From: Yoonia sp.
GTDB lineage: Bacteria > Pseudomonadota > Alphaproteobacteria > Rhodobacterales > Rhodobacteraceae
DNA: 6,536 nucleotides
Assembly (NCBI GenBank): GCA_028822885.1
Contig: JAPKCP010000183.1
Coordinates: 1 to 6,536 of the forward strand
Direction of reading: 5' to 3'
Part shown: piece by piece, positions 1-5,682 of the stretch
Position numbering within the stretch: the stretch's first letter is position 1
Layout: every line of letters starts with the position of its first letter
Translations under genes and position numbers: made by a program
The notes under the pieces: generated by a model
The model's database searches: none
The model's input: the letters and a program-made list of their open reading frames with translations, nothing else
What the model was told of the DNA's origin: nothing

Positions 1-16
1 GGCCACAGCGCGTCTT

Positions 17-1003
17 TTACAGCATTCCGGGGACAACCAAATCAGGTGGCCGATGACCATCCGCAAACGTCTTGATATTCACAATGACCTTTTCGCCCAT
101 TTCCTGACGCCCTTCGACCGTGGCTGAGCCCATATGCGGCAGCAAAACGACGTTTGGCAGGTCTTTCAGACGCGGATTAATTTCGTGGCCTCGCTCAAAT
201 ACATCAAGACCAGCACCGGCAATTTCGCCCGCCCGCAGCATCCGTGTGAGCGCATTTTCGTCAATCACCTCACCGCGCGATGTGTTCACAATCACCGCAT
301 CCGGCTTCATCAGCTTGAGCCGCCGAGCGTTCATAAGATGGAATGTCGATGGCGTATGTGGACAATTAATCGAAATCACATCCATTCGCGCGACCATCTG
401 ATCAAGACTGTCCCAATATGTCGCCTCTAACGCTTCTTCGACTTCGGGGCGAAGGCGTTTGCGATTATGGTAATGAACTTGCATCCCAAAGGCGGCGGCG
501 CGTTTTGCCACTGCCTGACCGATCCGGCCCATGCCCAAAATCCCAACACGGCGGCCCGATATGCGCCCACCCAGCATTGCAGTTGGGGACCAGCCCGCCC
601 AATCACCACTGCCCATCACGCGCAATCCCTCAGGAATACGGCGTACGACGGCAAGGATCAAAGCGATGGTCATATCTGCCGTGTCATCTGTCACGGTGCC
701 GGGAGTATTGGACACAAGAATCCCACGCTGACGCGCAGTCGCGACATCAATTCTATCTACGCCAGCGCCATAATTCGCGATCAGCTTTAATTTTTCACCG
801 GCTTGCGCCAACAACGGAGCATCAATGAAATCCGTCACTGTTGGAACAAGAATGTCGGCCTCTTGCACGGCAGCCACCAACTGTTCGCGGCTCATTGGGC
901 TATCGTCATCGCGCAATTTGACGTCGAATAGCTCCTTCATCCGCGTCTCGATATTTTCGGGCAACCGTCGCGTGACGACAACACTTAACCGCTGACCTGG
1001 CAT
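17..1003 (-). CDS. D-2-hydroxyacid dehydrogenase, glyoxylate/hydroxypyruvate reductase (D-glycerate dehydrogenase) type
   Basis: This is a complete 328-residue NAD(P)H-dependent oxidoreductase of the D-isomer 2-hydroxyacid dehydrogenase family. It probably reduces glyoxylate or hydroxypyruvate to glycolate or D-glycerate in the cytoplasm. The N-terminal half carries the substrate-loop pattern NYGAGVD (77-83). The Rossmann nucleotide site is GILGMGRIG (154-162). The catalytic Arg is R243 in NTSRGEV, the catalytic His is H290 in LPHMGSAT, and the catalytic Glu lies in the loop after GLDV (E270 or E274). The ATG at 1003 is preferred over an in-frame ATG at 1033 because GGAG sits 6 nt upstream of it, homologues as I remember them begin near here, and the longer form would overlap a candidate -10 box. 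The length suits the family. It is divergent from the SH3 gene. Family membership is secure, but the exact substrate is inferred from overall resemblance to roseobacter D-glycerate dehydrogenases. Confidence 0.93.
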   Translation of the reverse strand: MPGQRLSVVVTRRLPENIETRMKELFDVKLRDDDSPMSREQLVAAVQEADILVPTVTDFIDAPLLAQAGEKLKLIANYGAGVDRIDVATARQRGILVSNTPGTVTDDTADMTIALILAVVRRIPEGLRVMGSGDWAGWSPTAMLGGRISGRRVGILGMGRIGQAVAKRAAAFGMQVHYHNRKRLRPEVEEALEATYWDSLDQMVARMDVISINCPHTPSTFHLMNARRLKLMKPDAVIVNTSRGEVIDENALTRMLRAGEIAGAGLDVFERGHEINPRLKDLPNVVLLPHMGSATVEGRQEMGEKVIVNIKTFADGHRPPDLVVPGML

Positions 1004-1009
1004 TCTTTT

Positions 1010-1014
1010 CTCCC
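1010..1014 (-). promoter_or_regulatory. Ribosome binding site deciding the dehydrogenase start
   Basis: On the minus strand GGGAG ends 6 nt before the ATG at 1003. No comparable purine run stands at the right distance from the in-frame ATG at 1033, so this site selects the shorter, 328-residue start. Confidence 0.7.
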
Positions 1015-1028
1015 ATAGCTTGAAACGG

Positions 1029-1057
1029 ATCATAGCTTTGGGTCAGAGTGCAGCTAA
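1029..1057 (-). promoter_or_regulatory. Candidate promoter for the 2-hydroxyacid dehydrogenase gene
   Basis: Read on the minus strand, TATGAT (1034-1029) matches the -10 consensus at five of six bases. It lies 17 nt downstream of TTAGCT (1057-1052), which is a poor -35 with three of six matches. Transcription would start near 1021, giving a leader of about 18 nt that contains the ribosome site. The position is right, but the -35 is weak and the call rests on inspection only. Confidence 0.25.
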
Positions 1058-1100
1058 CGGACGCAAGGCACAAGAACCTCGCGCCATTTGAGTAGTGTAA

Positions 1101-1109
1101 AAGGCAGGG
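1101..1109 (+). promoter_or_regulatory. Ribosome binding site supporting the GTG start of the SH3 gene
   Basis: AAGGCAGGG ends 5 nt before the GTG at 1115. The alternative in-frame TTG at 1088 has no purine-rich site upstream, and starting there would put nine extra residues in front of the signal peptide. Confidence 0.5.
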
Positions 1110-1114
1110 TTTCA

Positions 1115-1648
1115 GTGATTTCTCGATTTATGCAGCTTTGCGTGGCGCTGTGTCTGTTGGCCAATGGCGTCGCGGCGCAAGAGGCAACGCCCGTTGCGGT
1201 GGGCTCTTTGGCAGCGCCCTCCATCGGCCCTGAAACGAACCTGCCGCTACCACGTTATGTTTCCTTAAAGGCATCTGAGGCAAACGTGCGGCGTGGCCCA
1301 AGCCTGTCGCACCGCATTGATTGGGTGTTTCAGCGCCGCAGTATGCCTTTGCAAGTGATCGCAGAATACGGCCACTGGCGTCGTGTCATCGACCGCGAGG
1401 GGCAGGGCGGTTGGGTCCACTACACAATGTTGTCCGGCGCACGATCTGTGATCGTTGACCAAGATCATCTACGTTTGCGGTCCCGCCCACGCGAAGACAG
1501 CCGCGAAACGGTTGAGCTTGAGGTAGGTGTCATTGCGCGTCTTGGCGAATGCCAACCCATCTGGTGCCGCCTCACCGCTGGCGGCTACAAGGGTTGGGCC
1601 CCCAAGGCCGTGTTATGGGGCGTAGAAGCCGACGAAGTCCGCGACTAA
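1115..1648 (+). CDS. Secreted protein with two SH3-like (SH3_4 type) domains
   Basis: This is a predicted 177-residue exported protein starting at GTG. Residues 1-21 form a signal peptide with a basic start (ISR), a hydrophobic core (LCVALCLLANGV) and a likely cleavage after VAA, before QEA. A short linker rich in small residues leads to two tandem bacterial SH3-like domains. The first spans about 47-110, with the signature ANVRRGPS, GHWRRV and GGWVHY. The second spans about 115-170, with LRLRSRP, WCRL and KGWAPK. Two Cys, C146 and C151, sit five residues apart in the second domain and could form a disulfide in the periplasm. Such domains usually bind cell-wall or protein ligands and carry no catalytic site; no enzyme domain is attached. 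It converges on the peptidase gene and is divergent from the dehydrogenase. The domain call is confident, but the specific role is unknown. Confidence 0.88.
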   Translation: MISRFMQLCVALCLLANGVAAQEATPVAVGSLAAPSIGPETNLPLPRYVSLKASEANVRRGPSLSHRIDWVFQRRSMPLQVIAEYGHWRRVIDREGQGGWVHYTMLSGARSVIVDQDHLRLRSRPREDSRETVELEVGVIARLGECQPIWCRLTAGGYKGWAPKAVLWGVEADEVRD

Positions 1649-1744
1649 GCAACCTACGCCAGCGCCAATGGTGTTGGGGGACATGCTACCCACATCCTCT
1701 GTCACGGTATACGTGCGACCGCACCCTTCGCAGCGTAAAGACAT
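1613..1744 (-). CDS. Possible 43-residue CxxC microprotein
   Basis: This is a short reading frame starting at ATG 1744 and ending at TAA 1615-1613. It begins with MSLRCEGCGRTYTV, a CxxC knuckle (C5, C8) like half of a zinc ribbon, and ends in a hydrophobic glycine-rich stretch with a third Cys (C32). An in-frame TGA lies 36 nt upstream, so it is not the tail of a longer frame. The last 36 bases overlap the end of the SH3 gene on the other strand. About two thirds of its codons end in G or C, which is compatible with coding. Against it are the lack of a clear ribosome site and the absence of a second CxxC pair. It follows the M3 gene on the same strand, 173 nt downstream. I do not recognise a family; it may be a real microprotein, a decayed fragment or chance. 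Confidence 0.3.
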   Translation of the reverse strand: MSLRCEGCGRTYTVTEDVGSMSPNTIGAGVGCLVADFVGFYAP

Positions 1745-1852
1745 TTCACTGTGGCCCGAAAAAACGAATTCTTCTAATCACAGCCTCAGTGCGTTTTGAA
1801 ATGGGTTTGTAAGTTTCGCAATCGTTTGTCCTGACGGTGCGGTGCAATGTCT

Positions 1853-1875
1853 GGGCGACCCGATCTGGATCGCCC
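1853..1875. terminator. Hairpin in the convergent gap, possible terminator of the peptidase gene
   Basis: GGGCGACCC (1853-1861) pairs with GGATCGCCC (1867-1875) with one C-A mismatch and a 5-nt loop. It lies 42 nt after the peptidase stop, between two convergent genes, where a terminator is expected. Neither strand has a following T run, so classical intrinsic termination is doubtful. It may instead protect a 3' end or act with other factors. Confidence 0.4.
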
Positions 1876-1917
1876 GACCGTAGTCCGCGCAAGCGCTTCT
1901 CTCCTGGACTGCGTGGT

Positions 1918-3936
1918 TTAGCCAAGGCCGCGTCCCTTAAGCAATGCCTCCACCCCGGGAAGTCGCCCCCGAAATTGGGTGTAAAGCTCCTTAGCATCAA
2001 CTGATCCACCGGATGAAAGCACCGTGTCCTCTAGTCGTTTGGCAAGAATAGGATCAAATGCGTCGCCAACTTCCTCAAACGCTGCAAAGGCATCCGCGTC
2101 CATCACTTCTGACCACATGTAACTGTAATAGCCGCTGGAATATCCATCGCCAGCGAATACGTGGGCGAAATGTGGGGTGGCATGACGCATACGGATTGCG
2201 TGTGGCATGCCAAGACCTTCAAGAATTTCAGCTTGCTTTTGCATTGGATCTTTTGGGGCAGGCCCATCATGGAACGCAAGATCAACCAATGCTGACGACA
2301 CATATTCCACCGTCTGAAAGCCCATGTCGTAGGTCGCAGCATTCAGCATGCGCTCCAGCATGTCTGTCGGCATCGGCTCACCCGTTTCTGCGTGTGTGGC
2401 GAACTCGGCCAAGACCTCTGGCACCTCTAGCCAGTGTTCATACAGCTGGCTTGGCAATTCAACAAAATCGCGGGCCACGGACGTTCCGCTGATGCTTTCA
2501 TAGGTCACGTCTGACAACATTTGGTGTAGCGCGTGGCCAAATTCGTGGAACAGGGTCCGGGCATCGTCATAGGATAGCAACGCAGGCTGACCGTCTTCGG
2601 GTTTGGCAAAATTGCAGACATTCACAACGTGAGGCCGGACTTCACCGTCCATACGGTGCTGGGATTGCATCGCCATGCACCACGCACCTGACCGCTTAGA
2701 CCCACGCGCAAAATAATCGCCGATGAACACGGCCACATGGGCGCCATCGCGTGTGACGTCCCACAGACGAACATCAGGGTGGTAAACGGGGCCCTCAAGT
2801 AGCTTAAATTCAAGTCCAAACAGCCGGTTTGCACATGAAAAAGAGGCTTCAATCATGCGATCGAGTTGCAGATACGGCTTCAACGCTGCTTCATCCAAAT
2901 CATGCTCAATCTGCCGCCGCTTCTCAGAATAATAACGCCAATCCCACGGCTCAAACGGGCCATCAAACCCATCCGCGTGCAACATGCGTTCAAGGACCTT
3001 CGCATCTGCCTCAGCAGCGGCCTTTGCAGGGGTCCAGACCTGCATCAACAGGTCGCGCACAGCCTTTGGTGTGCCTGCCATCTCCGTCTCAAGTTTGTAA
3101 TCGGCAAAGGTGTCATACCCCAACAAATTTGCGCGTTCTTCACGCAAGGCTAGCGTTTCTGCAGCAATTCCCCGGTTATCTGTCTCGCCACTATTTTCGC
3201 CACGCGCCACCCACGCCTCATAGGCAGTCTTGCGCAAATCGCGCATCGGCGAAAACTGCAAGAACGGAACAATGAGCGATCGGGAAAGGGTCACAACCGG
3301 ACCATCAGCATCCTTTTCAACGCCAGCCGCCCGCGCTGTGGCGATAACAAAACCAGGAAGACCCTCAAGATCAGTCTCCGCCAACACCATGAACCAAGAC
3401 CGCTCATCAGCCAGTAAGTTCTGTGTGAATTCAGTCCCCAAAACGGAGAGCCGAGATTTTACATCACGCAGACGTACGGCCGCGTCTCCCTCAAGTAATG
3501 CACCCTGCCTCACAAAGCCGCGCCGGGTCAGCATCAAGACACGTGCCTGTTCATCGGTGAGGTTCATATCGTCACGGCGGTTCCAAAGATCATCGACCCG
3601 CGCAAATAGTGCCTTATTTTCGATGATCTCAGAGCCAAAGGCGCTTAATTTCGGACCAAATTCGCGCTGTAACGCTTCGCGGGCGGGATTGCTGTCCGCG
3701 CCTGCGACGCCATAGAAAACGCCTAGCACCTTGCCCAATGTGACCTCTGCCAGCTCCATCGCGACAATCGTATTGTCAAACGTTGGGGGGGCTTCGTTTT
3801 CCGCAATCGTTCTGATTGTTGCACTTGCTTCGTCCAATGCGATATCGGTCGCGGGGGCAAAATCGTCGTCTGATATCAAATCAAACGGTGGCAGCCCGTG
3901 GGGTGTGGTCCAGTCGGCAAGCAGCGGGTTGGTCAT
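1918..3936 (-). CDS. dcp: M3 family zinc oligopeptidase, peptidyl-dipeptidase Dcp type
   Basis: This is a complete 672-residue metallopeptidase of family M3. Members cleave short peptides; Dcp-type enzymes release dipeptides from the C-terminus, and there is no signal peptide, so it should act in the cytoplasm. The zinc site HEFGH is at 464-468 (H464, H468 ligands, E465 base). The third ligand is E493 in FVELPSQ, 29 residues after H464, the same spacing as in E. coli Dcp. The substrate-binding His/Tyr region follows, with H589, H592 and the GYSSGYYSY run at 598-606. The opening WTTPHGLPPFDLI is typical of Dcp and helps separate it from oligopeptidase A, though the two are close. Length is normal for the family. 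The ATG has AAAGGAG 7 nt upstream. It is 79 nt downstream of the permease gene and probably shares its transcript, which fits peptide and amino-acid supply. Confidence 0.95.
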   Translation of the reverse strand: MTNPLLADWTTPHGLPPFDLISDDDFAPATDIALDEASATIRTIAENEAPPTFDNTIVAMELAEVTLGKVLGVFYGVAGADSNPAREALQREFGPKLSAFGSEIIENKALFARVDDLWNRRDDMNLTDEQARVLMLTRRGFVRQGALLEGDAAVRLRDVKSRLSVLGTEFTQNLLADERSWFMVLAETDLEGLPGFVIATARAAGVEKDADGPVVTLSRSLIVPFLQFSPMRDLRKTAYEAWVARGENSGETDNRGIAAETLALREERANLLGYDTFADYKLETEMAGTPKAVRDLLMQVWTPAKAAAEADAKVLERMLHADGFDGPFEPWDWRYYSEKRRQIEHDLDEAALKPYLQLDRMIEASFSCANRLFGLEFKLLEGPVYHPDVRLWDVTRDGAHVAVFIGDYFARGSKRSGAWCMAMQSQHRMDGEVRPHVVNVCNFAKPEDGQPALLSYDDARTLFHEFGHALHQMLSDVTYESISGTSVARDFVELPSQLYEHWLEVPEVLAEFATHAETGEPMPTDMLERMLNAATYDMGFQTVEYVSSALVDLAFHDGPAPKDPMQKQAEILEGLGMPHAIRMRHATPHFAHVFAGDGYSSGYYSYMWSEVMDADAFAAFEEVGDAFDPILAKRLEDTVLSSGGSVDAKELYTQFRGRLPGVEALLKGRGLG

Positions 3937-3943
3937 GGGAATT

Positions 3944-3950
3944 CTCCTTT
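3944..3950 (-). promoter_or_regulatory. Strong ribosome binding site of the M3 peptidase gene
   Basis: AAAGGAG on the minus strand ends 7 nt before the ATG at 3936. It is the strongest ribosome site in the window. Its first three bases form part of a 7-bp inverted repeat with 4004-4010. Confidence 0.75.
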
Positions 3951-4010
3951 GGCCTTAATCTAGGGTGCCGGTGCGCCCTTCGCCACCCGTTGCCCTTTCA
4001 TCTGGCCAAA
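3948..4010. repeat. Inverted repeat spanning the permease-peptidase gap
   Basis: TTTGGCC (3948-3954) and GGCCAAA (4004-4010) are perfect inverted copies 49 nt apart. They enclose almost all of the 79-nt gap and touch the ribosome site of the peptidase gene. A weaker inner hairpin (GGTG, CG, loop, CG, CACC, with one bulged base) lies between them. In RNA the outer pairing could partly shield the ribosome site or mark a processing point. Seven bases over this distance could also be chance. Confidence 0.35.
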
Positions 4011-4015
4011 ACAAC

Positions 4016-4825
4016 TCAATAATCTGCCTTCGCGTCTGGGCGCTGCCGCATATATTTCTCAAGCCGCCGCATCGCCAGCGACAGCGTAATTGTCATCGCC
4101 AAATAGACAAGCGCGACGACACTATACGTCTCAAAATATCGGAAATTCCCAGCAGCAAGAACTTTGCCCAGCTGCGTGACATCAGTGACGCCAAGTACGG
4201 AAACCAATGACGAATCTTTCACCATCGCAACAAAGTCATTGCCAAGCGGTGGCATGATTGTGCGGAACGCTTGCGGGAATACGATGTGGCGAAACCGTTG
4301 CCAGCGATTAAGGCCAAGGGATTCTGCGGCCTCGATCTGACCGGGATCAACCGATTGCAATCCAGCACGAAAAACTTCCGCCATAAACGAGGAGTAAGCG
4401 AGCGTTAGGGCGATAACGGCTCGCCAGAGTAGAGAAAAATCACGCGTACGGATCGGGTCCAAACCAATACCATCAGCAATCCAATTCCATCCCGCGACCA
4501 GTGCGGGTGCCAGCACAAACGCCACATAAAGCAGCAACACAATGATCGGAATACCGCGCAAGATTTCAACATAAAGGCGGGCGGCTTGGCGCAAAATGAT
4601 GAAGCGCGACAGTTGCGCAACCGCCAAACCAAGTCCGATCAGACACGCGCTTAGGTAAGCAACAACAGTGACATAGACCGTGATCCAAATCCCCTTTGAC
4701 AGGGTGCTAAGGACCTTGCTGTAAATCTCAACCGTAAAGACTTGCCAAAAAAAATAAGCCCCGGTGGCCACCACAATCAGCAGCCACCAGGGAAAATCTT
4801 TATCATCAGGTGACGTTGGTATCAC
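4016..4825 (-). CDS. Amino-acid ABC transporter permease (HisM/GlnP type)
   Basis: This is a 269-residue inner-membrane permease of the polar amino acid family. Hydrophobic segments lie near 13-31, 46-71, 92-112, 133-148, 195-212 and 232-252. The RGIP motif (90-93), common in this family, stands at the start of one of them. The cytoplasmic EAA loop that docks the ATPase is intact at about 165-185 (EAAESLGLNRWQRF, then FPQ). The start is GTG with no recognisable ribosome site. It is in the same frame as the binding-protein gene, with only six sense codons between that gene's TAA and this GTG, which suggests translational coupling. With the upstream binding protein it would form an importer, probably as a homodimer since no second permease is seen. 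No ATP-binding subunit follows; the next gene is the peptidase. Family is certain, substrate is not. Confidence 0.93.
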   Translation of the reverse strand: MIPTSPDDKDFPWWLLIVVATGAYFFWQVFTVEIYSKVLSTLSKGIWITVYVTVVAYLSACLIGLGLAVAQLSRFIILRQAARLYVEILRGIPIIVLLLYVAFVLAPALVAGWNWIADGIGLDPIRTRDFSLLWRAVIALTLAYSSFMAEVFRAGLQSVDPGQIEAAESLGLNRWQRFRHIVFPQAFRTIMPPLGNDFVAMVKDSSLVSVLGVTDVTQLGKVLAAGNFRYFETYSVVALVYLAMTITLSLAMRRLEKYMRQRPDAKADY

Positions 4826-4843
4826 GAGGGCAAAACGGTTTCG

Positions 4844-5632
4844 TTATTCACCAAGCTTATACTCGAGGAACCATTTGGTGTTCAGTGCCTCAATCGTGCC
4901 ATCCGCTGCCATATCCGCAATCGCGGCATTAATCGGTGCGACCAGTTCGGACCCCTTTGGAAAGATGAAACCAAAATCTTCGGTTCCAAGCTTTTCGCCA
5001 ATAATTTTCAAACCACCATCAGACGCCGCGACATAGCCGTTGCCAGCGGTGCCGTCTGTGAGGACAAGATCAACGTCACCCGTGCGCAACGCCTGAACAG
5101 TCGCACCAAAGGTTTCCATCAATTGAATGCGTGGATTGGCCTCATCTCCGTCAAGGACATCATAGACGCCGACATAAAACGGAGTCGTGCCTGGTTGAGC
5201 GGCCATCAGCAGGTCAGCATCAGCAGTAAAAGATGCAGCGTCAGTGAACCGGTCTTCATCGCCACGCACTAGCATAACCATCTCCGACGTCATGTATGTG
5301 TTTGAAAAATCAACAACTTCAGCACGGTCTTCACGGATCGTGATGCCAGTCATGCCGATGTCAAACTGATCTTCAGACACAGCAGCGATCATCGCATCCC
5401 AGCTGATATTCTCGTAGGTGATCGTGGCGTTCAGGCGCTTTGCGACCTCAGCCATCGCATCATATTCCCAACCAACAGCCTCGCCATCCCCGTTAATAAA
5501 CTGAAGCGGTGGATATGCATTTTCGGTCACAACGACAATTTCTTGACCGCCTAAATCAGGTAGATGGCCATCGGCCAAAGTTGTCGTAGCAGTCATCATC
5601 ATCGCAGTGGCGATGGGCATCAGCATTTTCAT
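4844..5632 (-). CDS. Periplasmic amino-acid-type solute-binding protein (SBP family 3)
   Basis: This 262-residue protein captures solute in the periplasm for the adjacent permease. Residues 1-20 form a signal peptide (MKMLMP start, Met/Thr/Ala core) with likely cleavage LA|DG. No Cys follows, so it is soluble and not a lipoprotein. Family 3 signatures include YPPLQFING (40-48), [14 protein letters not shown] (54-67) and [17 protein letters not shown] (94-110). Aligned by eye to the lysine/arginine/ornithine-binding protein, R103 takes the place of the Arg that holds the ligand carboxylate, and D193 that of the Asp holding the amino group. An amino-acid ligand is therefore likely, but which one cannot be read. 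The C-terminal [18 protein letters not shown] stretch is also typical. GGGGAG ends 7 nt before the ATG. It starts 50 nt after the MoeB-like gene and precedes the permease by 18 nt. Confidence 0.94.
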   Translation of the reverse strand: MKMLMPIATAMMMTATTTLADGHLPDLGGQEIVVVTENAYPPLQFINGDGEAVGWEYDAMAEVAKRLNATITYENISWDAMIAAVSEDQFDIGMTGITIREDRAEVVDFSNTYMTSEMVMLVRGDEDRFTDAASFTADADLLMAAQPGTTPFYVGVYDVLDGDEANPRIQLMETFGATVQALRTGDVDLVLTDGTAGNGYVAASDGGLKIIGEKLGTEDFGFIFPKGSELVAPINAAIADMAADGTIEALNTKWFLEYKLGE

Positions 5633-5639
5633 GAGAAGT

Positions 5640-5645
5640 CTCCCC
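5640..5645 (-). promoter_or_regulatory. Ribosome binding site of the solute-binding protein gene
   Basis: GGGGAG on the minus strand ends 7 nt before the ATG at 5632. It contrasts with the permease, which lacks such a site. That is consistent with the binding protein being made in excess over the membrane subunit. Confidence 0.6.
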
Positions 5646-5682
5646 GAGGTTTGTTATTGGCATACTATGAAGCGCACGTTGA

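Noticed and set aside
418..828. Plus-strand 136-codon frame opposite the dehydrogenase
   Set aside because: It is antisense to the conserved Rossmann domain and has an improbable composition with no motif.
1088..1114. TTG start giving a longer SH3 protein
   Set aside because: It has no ribosome site and would put nine residues before a signal peptide that looks complete from the GTG at 1115.
1746..2009. Minus-strand 87-codon frame beginning inside the peptidase gene and running into the convergent gap
   Set aside because: It is out of frame with the peptidase, and its first part is a shadow of the peptidase C-terminus; the tail in the gap is too short and basic to support a gene.
2829..3715. 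Several plus-strand frames of 95-161 codons opposite the M3 peptidase gene
   Set aside because: They overlap each other and a clearly coding gene, are rich in Arg/Pro/Ser/Thr as complementary frames tend to be, and show no family signature.
5633..5682. Riboswitch or attenuator in the gap before the solute-binding protein gene
   Set aside because: Only 50 nt are available and no stable hairpin or known aptamer pattern is visible there.
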